From Nitrospirota bacterium (GTDB lineage Bacteria; Nitrospirota; Thermodesulfovibrionia; Thermodesulfovibrionales; UBA9159), in the NCBI GenBank assembly GCA_023475105.1, contig JAMCWJ010000082.1, forward strand, positions 1 to 51,437: a DNA stretch of 51,437 nt, written 5' to 3'. Positions 16,341-26,241 of this stretch are shown piece by piece. Position 1 is the stretch's first letter. Every line of letters starts with the position of its first letter. The position numbers and the translations under genes are program-made. A model generated the notes under the pieces. It was not told the origin of the DNA. It did not search any database and saw only the letters and a list, made by a program, of their open reading frames with translations.

Positions 16341-17377
16341 AGGTTCGTCCACTGCTGCGGCAGGAAGAGTCTTTCATAGGTCGCCATCGCAAAGACGTCG
16401 GTCATGCCGGCCACGAAATCACAGACCATCCTGTGCCTGTTCAATTTTTTTTCTGCAGGGATGTCCCTGAAAACCTCTTCGATATGATCGAGATAGTACG
16501 CATAGAGGTCACGGAGAAGTTTTCTGGCCTTGTTGAATTCGACCATGATTTTCCCGCTTTCGTACACCCGTTCATAAAGGAAGTCGCGCAGCCGGTATAC
16601 CGCCGAGGAGACCTCTTCGCTCATGAGCACCTGCCCCACGTCAGCATCGAGTGAATTATATATCACATCTTTCACCATCGTGTCTATCCTTTCTGAATGG
16701 CTGTCGCCGAGGATTCTCGCGATCTCCCTCGGGATATCGGACCGCCGTATCACCTCCGCCCTCAGCGCGTCGTCGAGATCGTGATTGATGTACGCGATCA
16801 CGTCCGACACCCTGACCACGAGACCTTCAACGGTGGCCGCCCGTTCGGAAGGCGTTTCGGGGATGATCATGCCCTTCCCCTTCGAGTGCTTGACGATGCC
16901 GTTCCTTACCTCGTAGGTGAGGTTCAGGCCCTCGCCGCCTCTTTCGAGGAAATCGACGACCCTGAGGCTCTGTTTATAATGGTCGAAACCCCCGGGGTGA
17001 ATCTCCCTCAGCACGGACTCCCCCGCGTGTCCGAACGGGGTATGGCCAAGGTCGTGTCCGAGGGCGATCGCTTCCGTGAGGTCCTCGTTCAGGCGCAAGG
17101 CCCGCGAAATCGTTCGTGCGATCTGTGAGACTTCGAGCACATGGGTCAGTCTTGTCCTGTAATGATCGCCTTTGGGCGCAAGAAAGACCTGGGTCTTGTG
17201 CTTGAGCCGCCTGAAGGACTTGGAATGGATGATCCTGTCTCTGTCCCTCTGAAAGCAGGTCCGTATCGCACCCTCTTTCTCGGGCCTTGCCCTGCCTTTG
17301 CTCTGCGCACTGAGGCAGGCTTTCGGATGGAGGGTCTTCCTCTCAATCTCTTCTGTCCGCTCCCGGATCGTCATCAT
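16337..17377 (-). CDS. dgt: Deoxyguanosinetriphosphate triphosphohydrolase-like protein (HD domain)
   Basis: The protein has 346 residues. It belongs to the dGTPase type 2 family, which converts dNTPs to deoxynucleoside and tripolyphosphate. Motifs are [11 protein letters not shown], the metal-binding [14 protein letters not shown] (H...), [14 protein letters not shown] (HD) and [17 protein letters not shown] 17377 starts within the pdp stop (ATGATGA), with GAGGTGG 5 nt upstream. A longer 47-codon extension is rejected because it lies wholly inside pdp. In this operon it would supply deoxynucleosides that the pyrimidine-nucleoside phosphorylase can split, a plausible salvage pairing. Confidence 0.9.
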   Translation of the reverse strand: MMTIRERTEEIERKTLHPKACLSAQSKGRARPEKEGAIRTCFQRDRDRIIHSKSFRRLKHKTQVFLAPKGDHYRTRLTHVLEVSQIARTISRALRLNEDLTEAIALGHDLGHTPFGHAGESVLREIHPGGFDHYKQSLRVVDFLERGGEGLNLTYEVRNGIVKHSKGKGMIIPETPSERAATVEGLVVRVSDVIAYINHDLDDALRAEVIRRSDIPREIARILGDSHSERIDTMVKDVIYNSLDADVGQVLMSEEVSSAVYRLRDFLYERVYESGKIMVEFNKARKLLRDLYAYYLDHIEEVFRDIPAEKKLNRHRMVCDFVAGMTDVFAMATYERLFLPQQWTNL

Positions 17378-18696
17378 CGGACCACCTCTAATATAACACT
17401 CTTTGGTTCGGATCTGCGGGGTTCGATCTCGAGGGCCGATAAGAAGAGTTCCCCGGCTTCCACCGCGCCGTCTTCTCTGTTGTAATGCAGCTCCGCGACC
17501 TGCTCGCCCCTGCCGCAATGATCGCCGACCTTTTTGGCGAGGATGATTCCGGCCGAACGGTCGACGGGGTCTGCCATCGTTTCCCTCCCTGCGCCGAGGA
17601 GCATGGAGGCGATGCCGATCTTCTCCGCGTCGATCCTCAGGATGTACCCTTCACGGTCGGCGACCACCTTTCTCGCCTTCCCTGCCTGCCGGATAAGGTC
17701 GGGCCTGAGCACCACCCCGGAATCGCCCTGCTGGGCATCGACCATGGCGACGAACTTCCGGAAGGCAGCCCCGCTTGCGAGAAGCTCTCCAAGTTCCCTC
17801 CTGGAGCGTTCAATCGTTTCCTCATCCGGCGTGCCGCCTCTGTTCTTTCCGATATGGAGCATCCATGCCCCGAGAGTGAGTGTCACTTCCCTGAGGTCCC
17901 GGGCCCATTCCCCGTGCAACGCCGATATGCTTTCCCTGATTTCGAGGCTGTTGCCGATCGTCGCGCCGAGGGGCTGGTCCATGTCCGTAATGACCGCCAC
18001 TGTCTTCACCCCACGGGCGTTGCCTATCTTCACCATGGTGTCCGCAAGGGTCCTCGCTTCTTCGGGGGTCTTCATAAATGCGCCCGAGCCGCACTTCACG
18101 TCCAGCACAAGACCGTCGATCCCTTCCGCAAGTTTTTTCGACATGATACTCGAAGCGATGAGGGGGATGGAATCGACCGTGGCGGTGACGTCGCGGAGGG
18201 CATACAGTTTCCTGTCTACAGGGGCTACCTCTTCGGTCTGTCCCATGATCGAAACACCGACGCGCCTCAGGTTCTCCTTGAATTCCTGAACGGACAGGGA
18301 AGTCCTGAAGCCCGGGATCGCTTCGAGCTTGTCGAGGGTCCCCCCGGTATGTGCAAGGGCTCTTCCCGCGATCATCGGAACAACAATTCCCGCTGAAGCG
18401 AGAAGAGGCGCAAGGACGAGGGTCACTTTGTCTCCCACCCCTCCCGTAGAATGTTTGTCTATCTTCGGACCCGGGATATCGGAGAGGTCGAGCACCGCAC
18501 CGGAACCGAGCATGGCATCGGTGAGGCCGAAGGTCTCCTCCTCTGTCATACCCCGGAAGAAGACCGCCATCAGGAATGCCGAGACCTGATAATCGGGGAT
18601 CCTGCCTTCGGAGAATCCTGTCACGAGAAAGGACAATTCCTCTCCCGACAGTGCGGACCCTGCGCGCTTCTTTCTTATTATGTCGTATGCCCTCAT
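17374..18696 (-). CDS. pdp: Pyrimidine-nucleoside / thymidine phosphorylase
   Basis: The protein has 440 residues. It splits thymidine, deoxyuridine or uridine with phosphate to base and (deoxy)ribose 1-phosphate. Motifs are [13 protein letters not shown] at the start, [20 protein letters not shown]-like (here [17 protein letters not shown]), [14 protein letters not shown] for phosphate binding, and [12 protein letters not shown]. The C-terminal PYNP domain (about 345-440) is present. ATG 18696 is preferred to the ORF start 21 nt upstream because MRAYDII is the conserved N-terminus. The gene overlaps dgt by 4 nt. The family does not let me separate DeoA from Pdp with certainty. Confidence 0.88.
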   Translation of the reverse strand: MRAYDIIRKKRAGSALSGEELSFLVTGFSEGRIPDYQVSAFLMAVFFRGMTEEETFGLTDAMLGSGAVLDLSDIPGPKIDKHSTGGVGDKVTLVLAPLLASAGIVVPMIAGRALAHTGGTLDKLEAIPGFRTSLSVQEFKENLRRVGVSIMGQTEEVAPVDRKLYALRDVTATVDSIPLIASSIMSKKLAEGIDGLVLDVKCGSGAFMKTPEEARTLADTMVKIGNARGVKTVAVITDMDQPLGATIGNSLEIRESISALHGEWARDLREVTLTLGAWMLHIGKNRGGTPDEETIERSRRELGELLASGAAFRKFVAMVDAQQGDSGVVLRPDLIRQAGKARKVVADREGYILRIDAEKIGIASMLLGAGRETMADPVDRSAGIILAKKVGDHCGRGEQVAELHYNREDGAVEAGELFLSALEIEPRRSEPKSVILEVVR

Positions 18697-18753
18697 CTGT
18701 TTTCCGCAGGTACTCAAAGCTTACCACAGCATCGGTTCGAAATGAATAGAACT

Positions 18754-18918
18754 TGTCTTAAAATCGGTTTCCCCCGAAAAAGGAGTCATGCCCGCGGAAG
18801 TTTGTCCCCGAGGTTCTCAGTAGGGGAGCGGGCATCCGGAAAGGTCTGCAAAAACTGGATTCCCGCCTGCGCGGGAATGACGAAAAGAGACCTGATGAAG
18901 AGGCTGGCTTTTGAGACA
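18754..18918. mobile_element. MITE-like element, copy 2 (165 bp)
   Basis: The ends are TGTCTTAAAA (18754-18763) and TTTTGAGACA (18909-18918), inverted with one mismatch and matching the ends of copy 1 at 12086-12223. Inside lie the same two hairpin modules in reverse-complement order: a TCATGCCCGC...GCGGGCATCC hairpin (about 18786-18837) and a TGGATTCCCGCC...GCGGGAATGA hairpin (18856-18880). The 25-nt second hairpin differs from the copy 1 hairpin (12118-12142) at a single base. It lies between pdp and the divergent cobA-hemD gene and may affect their expression. Confidence 0.7.
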
Positions 18919-18983
18919 GGTTCTCGCCTCCCTTGCGCGAGGGGCCGGGGAGGAGAGGATGCCGGATATGTTAAAATCATCGA

Positions 18984-20519
18984 ATGGGAAAGGGAAAAGT
19001 GTATCTTGTCGGGGCAGGGCCCGGCGACATCGGGCTTCTCACGGTAAAGGGGATGAAGTGCCTCCAGAAGGCAGAGGTGGTCGTCTATGATTTTCATCTC
19101 AATGCGCAGGTGCTCAACTATATCAACAGCGACGCCGAGTTCATCTATGCAGGGAAAAGGGGCGGCCATCACACTATGACCCAGGATGAGATCAACGATG
19201 TCCTCGTCCAAAAAGCGAAAGAGGGAAAGCTGATCTGCAGGCTCAAGGGCGGCGATCCCTTTGTCTTCGGCCGGGGCGGTGAAGAGGCGGTCGTCCTTGC
19301 GGAGCACGGGATCTCCTTTGAAGTGGTGCCCGGGGTGAGCTCCGCGGTCGCAGCGCCTGCATATGCAGGCATTCCGCTCACGCACAGGCTCTATTCATCG
19401 TCGTTTGCGATCATCCCCGGGTACGAGGATACCACGAAGGAAGAGTCCTCCATCGACTGGGCGAAACTCGCCACAGGAGTCGGTACGCTCGTGGTGCTCA
19501 TGGCGGTAAAGAATCTCGAACTTCTCGTGAAGAGGCTCATCGAGAACGGCAGGAGCCCCGAGACCCCGGTGGCGATCGTACGATGGGGCACGAGGCCCGA
19601 CCAGAAGACCGTCGTGAGCACGCTGAAGGATATCGTCCTCGCGGCGAAGGAAAAGGAGATAAGGCCTCCCGCTGTCGTCGTGATCGGCGAGGTGGTGAAG
19701 CTGAGGGACACCCTCAAGTGGTATGAGACGAAGCCGATGTTCGGCCATCGGGTACTGGTTACACGGGAGCATTCCACGGGGTTCGAGGCCCTGGAGGAGC
19801 TGGGGGCGGAGGTGATCGAATTCCCTACGATAGCGATCGCGGCCCCTGAAAAGTATGACGACCTGGACCGGGCCATCGAAAAGATCGGATCGTATACATG
19901 GATCATTTTTACGAGCGCAAACGGCGTCAGATATTTTCTGAAGAGGTTTTTCGAAAAGGATAATGATATCAGGGACCTGAAAGGGATAAAGATATGCGCC
20001 ATCGGCCCGAAGACAGCGGCCGAGGTGGGGAAATACGGCATGAGGGTCGATCTTGTGCCTGAGGAGTTCCGGGCCGAAGGACTGGTAGAGGCATTTTGCA
20101 GAGAGCACGGAGCAAAGGGCATGGAGCTGAAAGGAATGAAATTCCTTCTGCCGAGGGCGGAGGTTGCGAGGGAGGTGTTTCCGCGGAAGGTGAGGGAGCT
20201 GGGAGGGGAGATCGATCTGCCTGTTACCTACAGGGCGGTGAAACCCGAGCTTCACGGAAAGAGGCTCAAGAGGTTCCTGAAGGAAGGGAGGATCACGATC
20301 GCGACCTTCACGAGCGCGGCGACGTTCACGAATTTCCTCGAGATGGTCGGCGATGACGCGCTCGAATTTCTGAAGGACGTCTCGATCGCGGCGATCGGAC
20401 CCGTGACTGCAAAAGCGATCGAGAAGGCGGGACTCAGGGCCGATATCATGCCTGTGGAAGCTACCGTCGAGGCGATGGTCGAGGAGATCATCAGGAGGAA
20501 GGCGGTAAAAGAGTCTTAG
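18984..20519 (+). CDS. cobA-hemD: Uroporphyrinogen-III C-methyltransferase / uroporphyrinogen-III synthase fusion
   Basis: The protein has 511 residues. Residues 1-245 are the SAM-dependent SUMT domain that makes precorrin-2: GKVYLVGAGPGDIGLLTVKG, RLKGGDPFVFGRGGEE, VVPGVSSAVAAPAYAGIPLTHR. Residues about 250-510 are the HemD domain that cyclises hydroxymethylbilane: RVLVTRE, IIFTSANGVRYF, CAIGPKTA, LLPRAEVAREVFP, TFTSAATFTNF. The fusion commits tetrapyrrole flux towards siroheme, cobalamin or anaerobic heme. ATG 18984 follows TAAAAT (18972-18977) by 6 nt with no ribosome binding site, suggesting a leaderless mRNA. Its cobalamin role fits the riboswitch-controlled cobalt genes 12 kb away. Confidence 0.93.
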   Translation: MGKGKVYLVGAGPGDIGLLTVKGMKCLQKAEVVVYDFHLNAQVLNYINSDAEFIYAGKRGGHHTMTQDEINDVLVQKAKEGKLICRLKGGDPFVFGRGGEEAVVLAEHGISFEVVPGVSSAVAAPAYAGIPLTHRLYSSSFAIIPGYEDTTKEESSIDWAKLATGVGTLVVLMAVKNLELLVKRLIENGRSPETPVAIVRWGTRPDQKTVVSTLKDIVLAAKEKEIRPPAVVVIGEVVKLRDTLKWYETKPMFGHRVLVTREHSTGFEALEELGAEVIEFPTIAIAAPEKYDDLDRAIEKIGSYTWIIFTSANGVRYFLKRFFEKDNDIRDLKGIKICAIGPKTAAEVGKYGMRVDLVPEEFRAEGLVEAFCREHGAKGMELKGMKFLLPRAEVAREVFPRKVRELGGEIDLPVTYRAVKPELHGKRLKRFLKEGRITIATFTSAATFTNFLEMVGDDALEFLKDVSIAAIGPVTAKAIEKAGLRADIMPVEATVEAMVEEIIRRKAVKES

Positions 20520-20521
20520 AG

Positions 20522-20545
20522 CCGCGGGGACAACCGCGGGTTTTG
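20522..20545 (+). terminator. Probable intrinsic terminator after cobA-hemD
   Basis: CCGCGG (20522-20527) pairs with CCGCGG (20534-20539) across a 6-nt loop and is followed by GTTTTG. It begins 3 nt after the cobA-hemD stop. Confidence 0.5.
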
Positions 20546-20609
20546 CCTTTCCCTGGATTTTCGGGCCGCTTTGCGCGCCCGGCGGGTGGTGATTCTATAA
20601 TGGGAAGGC

Positions 20610-21281
20610 TCAGTTGCGGATGGCGACCTTCTTTACGTTTTGGACGGACGATATTTCCCTGAGGATCCTCCCGGCCGAAAGCCTGTCTCTTGAGGCGATT
20701 GTGATATCGAACACGCATTCCTCCTTTTCGAGGTCCCTCTCATAGTTTATGTTGCTGATGGTCGAATTGTGTTTACCGACTACCGAGGTGACCGCCTCTT
20801 CGTCGCCTTCTCCGTGCATGACCACGTGCAGGAACTTGTAGGAGAGGCGGGGCATCCTGTCCTCGATCATCCGCAGGAGCCAGAGCGAGAGATAGGTGAT
20901 CACGAAACCGACGGTACCCGCGATATAGAGGCCGCTTCCGACGGCTAGGCCGATGGCAGACACTACCCAGAGGCACGCCGCCGTGGTGAGCCCCTGGACG
21001 CTCAGCCCCGTCTTTATGATGACCCCTGCACCGAGGAACCCGACGCCGGTGACGGCGCCCGCGGCGAGCCTTACGGGATCGATGCGTATGTAAGAAGGAT
21101 CGATCAGGCTCAGGTAATAATAGTACTCCGAAACGATCATGATCAGGACCGATGCGACGCAAACGAGGAGATGGGTCCTGAAACCTGCCGGCCTTCCGTG
21201 GGTCGACCTCTCGAAGCCGATGATCCCGCCGAAGATGGCGCCGATGAGAAGGCGCATGATTATTTCATACGTACTGATCAT
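20610..21281 (-). CDS. MgtC/SapB-family membrane protein
   Basis: The protein has 223 residues. The first about 140 residues form four or five membrane segments with the family signature ([30 protein letters not shown] near the N-terminus, [12 protein letters not shown]). The C-terminal about 80 residues form a soluble ACT-like domain ([12 protein letters not shown] to the end). MgtC relatives influence Mg2+ homeostasis and F-ATPase activity in some bacteria; here the role is unknown. ATG 21281 overlaps the tyrS stop (ATGA), so it is coupled to tyrS. Confidence 0.85.
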   Translation of the reverse strand: MISTYEIIMRLLIGAIFGGIIGFERSTHGRPAGFRTHLLVCVASVLIMIVSEYYYYLSLIDPSYIRIDPVRLAAGAVTGVGFLGAGVIIKTGLSVQGLTTAACLWVVSAIGLAVGSGLYIAGTVGFVITYLSLWLLRMIEDRMPRLSYKFLHVVMHGEGDEEAVTSVVGKHNSTISNINYERDLEKEECVFDITIASRDRLSAGRILREISSVQNVKKVAIRN

Positions 21282-22534
21282 GGCTCTATCCGAACCTTTA
21301 CCATTTTTCTCTTGCCGACTTTAACCACATAGTCGACGTTGAAGTCCAGCTTCCTGTCGGGGTCGCTCCACTGCTCGTCGTTGACCTTCACCCCTCCCTG
21401 CTTTATCAAGCGCATCGCTTCACTGGTGCTCTTCGCGAGCTCGGTCTCTTTCATCACCTGGGGAAGCCAGTTTATGTTTGACCGTCCCGAACCTGATACG
21501 CGGAGTATCGGCATTATCGCTTCTCCCAACGCAACAGACCTTTTTTCTATAATCGCCTCATACTCGCCCTTTGCCCTCTGTGCTTGCTCCGGGCCGTGAT
21601 ACCTGGCAGCCAACTCCATTGCAAGCCTTTTCTTGATCTCCCGGGTATCTGTTTTTTCATCTTTCAACTCTTCTTTGAGAGCGTTCAGCTCCTCCGGAGA
21701 GATATGACTCAGCAGTTCGTAATAGCGTTCTATCAGCTGATCCGGTACTCTCATTATCTTGGGGAACATGCCTGTCGCTTCCCCGTGGACAAACTCAAAG
21801 GCAGGCTCGCTGATCCCGATGTAGTTTCCGAGGCTCTTGGACATTTTATTCACTCCGTCAAGCCCCTCGAGGAGAGGCATCATGATGATGACCTGCTCTT
21901 CCATGGCCATTTTCCTCTGCAATGTCCTGCCCATCAACAGGTTGAACTTCTGGTCCGTGCCTCCGAGTTCGACGTCCGCTCTCAGATGGACGGAATCATA
22001 CGCCTGAAAAAGGGGATAGTAAAACTCCAATATGCTGATGTCCTGCCGGTTCCTGAACCGTTTCTTGAAATCCTCACGCTCGAGCATTCTCGCAACGGTC
22101 TGCATGGCGCCGAGCCTGACCATTTCCATGCTGCTCATCGTGCCGAGCCATTTGCTGTTAAAGCATATCCTGGTCCTGCCGGGATCGAGGATCTTGAATA
22201 CCTGCCCCTTGTAGGTCTCTGCGTTATTCAACACCTCTTCTTTCGTGAGCGGTTTCCTCGTCTCGCTCTTTCCCGAGGGGTCTCCTATCATGCCGGTGAA
22301 GTCGCCGATAAGGAAGATCACCTCGTGGCCGAGTTCCTGGAACTGCCGCATCTTTTCGAGGAGGACGGTATGGCCGAGGTGGATGTCGGGCGCGGTGGGA
22401 TCGAAGCCCGCCTTGATCCTGAGGGGTTTGTCCTGCGCGAAGGACCTTTCGAGCTTGCGCGCCAGTTCCTCTTCAGGAATGATCTCGGCAACGCCTCTTC
22501 GGATTATTTCGAGCTGTCTTTTTGGTTCCTCCAT
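21278..22534 (-). CDS. tyrS: Tyrosyl-tRNA synthetase
   Basis: The protein has 418 residues and charges tRNA-Tyr. It is of the TyrRS-II-like bacterial type. The HIGH motif reads HLGH ([14 protein letters not shown]), the KMSKS loop is intact ([12 protein letters not shown]), and the C-terminal S4 RNA-binding domain covers about 350-418. The promoter is TTGACG (22567-22572), an 18-nt spacer and TATCAT (22543-22548), ending 8 nt before the ATG, with no clear Shine-Dalgarno sequence. The mRNA is therefore leaderless or nearly so. No T-box is present. Confidence 0.95.
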   Translation of the reverse strand: MEEPKRQLEIIRRGVAEIIPEEELARKLERSFAQDKPLRIKAGFDPTAPDIHLGHTVLLEKMRQFQELGHEVIFLIGDFTGMIGDPSGKSETRKPLTKEEVLNNAETYKGQVFKILDPGRTRICFNSKWLGTMSSMEMVRLGAMQTVARMLEREDFKKRFRNRQDISILEFYYPLFQAYDSVHLRADVELGGTDQKFNLLMGRTLQRKMAMEEQVIIMMPLLEGLDGVNKMSKSLGNYIGISEPAFEFVHGEATGMFPKIMRVPDQLIERYYELLSHISPEELNALKEELKDEKTDTREIKKRLAMELAARYHGPEQAQRAKGEYEAIIEKRSVALGEAIMPILRVSGSGRSNINWLPQVMKETELAKSTSEAMRLIKQGGVKVNDEQWSDPDRKLDFNVDYVVKVGKRKMVKVRIEP

Positions 22535-22816
22535 GGTCGCCTATGATAAACCGTTAAAACGACCCGCGTCAATCAGGCGCCCTTCCCAAACTCCATCTTC
22601 AACTCTGCGTGGGGATGCATTCGAACGGTTTCAGCGGGCCGTATTGCCTCACCTTTCGGATGAGGCGGCCCGGTGCCTTGGAGCGAAGCGAGAATGAGTG
22701 CGAATGCCGTCCTCACGCAGTATCAGTCTTTCCTGGTGGTGGATTTTGGCTACGCCATGGAAACTCTCCCGAAATGCTGTTACACTTATCGTAGGCGCTT
22801 CAGAGGAAGGTGTGGC

Positions 22817-23578
22817 ATGGACAGGAAGGCACAGGGCAGATCAACCCGGCCGCTCGCGCGACTTTCGGTTGCGGGCCTGGCGCTGGCTGCCGGATCAGGG
22901 CTGGCAGCCGTTCTTTCAGGGTTCGGCAGCCATGCGGGGATATGGAAATATACCGCCGGCATAAAGATCCTCGGGGTCGCGGCCGTCTCGGGCGGGGTCT
23001 CTTCGATCATTGCCCTCGTCGGTTTGGCGCTCGGGCTTTATGAAAGGTCGCGGAAAGAGCTGATCCTCTCCTCACTCGGTCTTGTGGTCGGGCTCGTTGT
23101 TTTTGCCATACCCTTCTCCTGGTATCTCGCTGCGAAGCACCTCCCGATGATCCACGATATCACGACCGATACCGAAAACCCTCCACAGTTCGAGGCGATT
23201 ATCCCTCTCCGTAAAAAGGCGGCCAACCCGTACCGCTACGGAGGACCAGAAATCGCGCGAAAACAGCGCGAAGCGTATCCCGATATCGAACCCCTGGTAC
23301 TCGGGCTCCCTCCTGAAAAGACCTTCGAGAAAGCGCTCGCTGCGGCACGCCGCATGCGATGGAACATCATCGAAGCCGACAGGGAGCGGTTGCGCATCGA
23401 GGCGACGGATACGACGTTCTGGTTCGGCTTCAGGGACGACATCGTCGTACGCATCATTCCCCTTGGCGAAAAGAGCCGCGTCGATGTGAGATCGGAGTCC
23501 CGGGTGGGAATAAGCGATATCGGGACGAATGCAGAACGGATAAGGAAATATCTCAAGGAGTTATCGAAGAAAGGATAG
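22817..23578 (+). CDS. DUF1499 membrane protein
   Basis: The protein has 253 residues. There are three hydrophobic segments in the first about 120 residues, then a DUF1499 domain (about 125-250) with ITTDTENPPQFEAIIPLRKK and ...ALAAARRMRWNIIEADRERLRIEATDTTFWFGFRDDIVVRI. No biochemical function is established for the domain. The start at 22817 is supported by GAGGAAGG 8 nt upstream; a 48-codon upstream extension has no signal. It diverges from tyrS. Confidence 0.8.
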   Translation: MDRKAQGRSTRPLARLSVAGLALAAGSGLAAVLSGFGSHAGIWKYTAGIKILGVAAVSGGVSSIIALVGLALGLYERSRKELILSSLGLVVGLVVFAIPFSWYLAAKHLPMIHDITTDTENPPQFEAIIPLRKKAANPYRYGGPEIARKQREAYPDIEPLVLGLPPEKTFEKALAAARRMRWNIIEADRERLRIEATDTTFWFGFRDDIVVRIIPLGEKSRVDVRSESRVGISDIGTNAERIRKYLKELSKKG

Positions 23579-23805
23579 GCTGCGCAAGAGCGCTTAGCTT
23601 TTCCGCCGGCTGGTCCCCGGCGAACAGCTATAGTATACCGAAGGTGTCGACAATCGGCCGCTTCCGGGGTGGCCGCGAGAGGGGAGAAGAGACGGAGAGG
23701 TCAGTGAAAAACGTTAGGAAATTCAGGGCGTCGTCCGGTGAAAGCAGCAGGGTTAAGGTCCTGCGGCCGCCGTTCCGGATCATTCTTGACGGCGATGAGC
23801 CCACA

Positions 23806-24261
23806 TCACCGTCGGGACCGCACCGCCAGGCCGTAAAAGTAGAAGTTGCAGGCGGGGTCGCGGGTGTATCTCTACTCACCGCCACTGTAGAAATTGAAGT
23901 ACCACGCGAACGTCGGATCTGCATCCAGCTCCGACGTCCATACAAGCTTGCCACCAACCTTAAACTTAGGATCAATAAGACCGGGCTTGGAAGGATCGTA
24001 TAAGCTCCTCAGTTCCGCCCTTGTCGGCAGACGCCATCCGCCTCCGGCCAGGCTTAAACTCCGGACATACTTCTCTGCCTGATAATGATTCATCGCCCAA
24101 TCAGGGGCTGGCACCCATTGGAGCCCGTATTCTGAGTCATCAATAACCCCATCTTTGAGAGTGAATCTCGTATCATCACCGGCATGGATGACCGACGCAT
24201 ATGATAACAGAAGCAGGCACGCCAAAAGCCCTGTGATCAAGTTACTCGTCTTTACACCCAT
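23806..24261 (-). pseudogene. DUF1566 (Lcl C-terminal-like) secreted protein interrupted by an amber codon
   Basis: ATG 24261, with GAAGGAG upstream, opens a protein with a signal peptide (ending near VIHA, about residue 27) and a DUF1566 domain: YGLQWVPAP, YVRSLSLAGGGWRLPTRAELRSL, LVWTSE, WYFNFYSGGE. A TAG at 23872-23874 ends it at 129 aa. The same frame continues after the TAG with RYTRDPACNFYFYGLAVRSRR to a TGA at 23806-23808. That ending (AVRxxR) is the expected C-terminus of the family, so the TAG most simply replaced a CAG glutamine codon. TAG serves as a normal stop in neighbouring genes. Upstream, TTGCAC, 18 nt and TAATAT form a promoter. The region is AT-richer than its surroundings. 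Confidence 0.7.
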
Positions 24262-24398
24262 ACAAGGTCTCCTTCAAATTTAATGTGTTTGAATTGAATA
24301 TTAGCAAGATACCACTTTCTTGTGCAACGAGCTAGGAAGTTGAACATATGCCCAGGAAGGAACTGAAAGCTTATTCCAGCGAAAACCTAGCTGATTGC

Positions 24399-26030
24399 TC
24401 ACGCCATCCCCAGCGCCTCCTTTGTCATCTTCTCGGCGGTCTCGAAGACAGCCTTCTTGCCTTCCTCTGTCCTCGCTTCTATATAAAACCTCACCTTCGG
24501 TTCCGTGCCTGACGGCCGTATCATGAGCCATGAGCCGTCGTCGAAGAGGAGTTTCGTGCCGTCGACGGTGATGACGTCGCTGACCGTCCGCTGCGCCCCG
24601 CCGATCCGGAGGGACGTCCCTTTTCCGTAACGCTCCCTGATGACGGAGAGCTTCTCCTTCAGGGGTTCTCCCACGAGCGAGCGGTTTACTGAGATGCCTG
24701 AGCGATCAGGGTAATAGCTGCCGAATTCCTCCATCATCTCGCCGAGGTATTCGCCCAGGTTTTTGCCGGTGACGGCCATCATCTCTATCGCGAGGAGCAG
24801 GCCGAAGAGCGCGTCTTTTTCGAGGGTGTGGTTGTATCCCGATATGCCGTCGGATTCTTCGAAGGCGACGATCGCCCGCTCCTGCGCGGTCCTTAGGAGA
24901 TAGGGTCTGAAGTTCTTGAATCCTACTTTCGTCTCTCTTACCGGCACCCCCAGTTTCCCGGCAACGGCGTTCACAAAATTGCTCGTTCCGACCGACTTTG
25001 CGACGACGCCCTGGATCTTCTTGTGGACGTGGAGGAAATGGAAGGCCATTGCTCCGAAGTAATTCATCGGTATCTGTATCGTGCCGTCCGAGAACCGGAC
25101 GCGGTCGCCGTCGGGGTCCATGATCACCCCCAGCCTGAACCTCGCGCTGCTCCCGGCCAGCACCTTTTCGACGCCGGCCATGTTCTTCTCCGACGGCTCG
25201 GGGGCTATGCCGCCGAAGAGGACGTCATCCTCAGTTCTCAGGTGCCTGACCTTTCCGCTTTTCCCCAGGATCGCCTCGGCGCGCCCCCTTGTCGCGCCGT
25301 GCACGTTGTCGACGCAGATCAGGCAATCCTCGCTGTCCAGGAAGGCGCGGATCCTTTCGAGCCCGATCGTTTTCCTCTCCTCGATATATCTGATATAGAG
25401 GGGGGTGAGATCGATCCGCTCGGTCTTCTCCGGCCTGACCGGCTGGAGCACCGTGGCTTTCCTCATCATCCCGTTGGCGATCTCTTCTATCGTTTCCGTA
25501 ATCTCGGAACCGGCAGGGCCTCCGTCGGACGGATTGAACTTGAACCCCGAATAGTTGGCGGGGTTATGGGAGGGCGTGAGGTTGATCGAGCAGGCGGCAT
25601 GCAGCACTTCAATGGCCGCGGAGAATTCCGGCGTTGCAGCCTCTCCCGCATACCAGGTCCCGATCCCCTCCCGTTCGAGAAGGCCTATGACCTCGGCGGC
25701 GAAATCAGGGCCGAGAAAACGGTTGTCGTGACCGACGATCACTCCGCGGCGCTTCATCTCATCGATACCGGACAGCCCGAGCGCCTCCATGACAGGCTTC
25801 CGTCCTTTCACGAACATCTCGATGATCGCCGCGGTCACGACGCGCACATTATTGAAGGTGTAGTCGGTTCCGATCTCTCCCCGCCATCCCGACGTCCCGA
25901 ACACGATCTCTGCGGGAGCTTTATTGTCTCTTGCGAACTTCTCTATGAGCGACAAGAGACCCCTGTTTCGTAAGACATCGGAAAGGATCGTCTTCCAGCA
26001 GGAAGCGGCGTTTTCACATCCTTGCGTCAT
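24399..26030 (-). CDS. Phosphoglucomutase / phosphomannomutase
   Basis: The protein has 543 residues and belongs to the alpha-D-phosphohexomutase superfamily, interconverting hexose 1- and 6-phosphates. Motifs are FGTSGWRGEIG near residue 45, the catalytic serine loop TPSHNPANYSG, the metal loop DPDGDRVRF, the sugar-binding FEESDGISG and the phosphate-binding RPSGTEPKVRFY near the C-terminus. ATG 26030 has GAGGAGGG 4-5 nt upstream and TATTAT (26045-26050). It could feed glucose 6-phosphate from the GlgP product elsewhere in the window. Substrate preference (Glc or Man) cannot be read from the sequence. Confidence 0.9.
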   Translation of the reverse strand: MTQGCENAASCWKTILSDVLRNRGLLSLIEKFARDNKAPAEIVFGTSGWRGEIGTDYTFNNVRVVTAAIIEMFVKGRKPVMEALGLSGIDEMKRRGVIVGHDNRFLGPDFAAEVIGLLEREGIGTWYAGEAATPEFSAAIEVLHAACSINLTPSHNPANYSGFKFNPSDGGPAGSEITETIEEIANGMMRKATVLQPVRPEKTERIDLTPLYIRYIEERKTIGLERIRAFLDSEDCLICVDNVHGATRGRAEAILGKSGKVRHLRTEDDVLFGGIAPEPSEKNMAGVEKVLAGSSARFRLGVIMDPDGDRVRFSDGTIQIPMNYFGAMAFHFLHVHKKIQGVVAKSVGTSNFVNAVAGKLGVPVRETKVGFKNFRPYLLRTAQERAIVAFEESDGISGYNHTLEKDALFGLLLAIEMMAVTGKNLGEYLGEMMEEFGSYYPDRSGISVNRSLVGEPLKEKLSVIRERYGKGTSLRIGGAQRTVSDVITVDGTKLLFDDGSWLMIRPSGTEPKVRFYIEARTEEGKKAVFETAEKMTKEALGMA

Positions 26031-26241
26031 TGTTCCCTCCTCATATAATACGGCATCTCCCGCTACAGGGGCTGGGATACGGTGAAGCTCAGCCCGTGCT
26101 TTGTCATTCCGGCCCGGGCGCCGCCTCGGGAGAAGTAATGATACAAAGACGGCTCCCGCAGATCAGAAATAATCACCGATTTAGTATTATTATAGTGAAA
26201 TACGGCCCCGGGGGATAGTACACAGGAGGAGAAGGATTCAG

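Noticed and set aside
26101-26145. Possible third copy of the MITE-like repeat (GTCATTCC…)
   Set aside because: Only a few bases match one hairpin arm; no terminal repeats are present.
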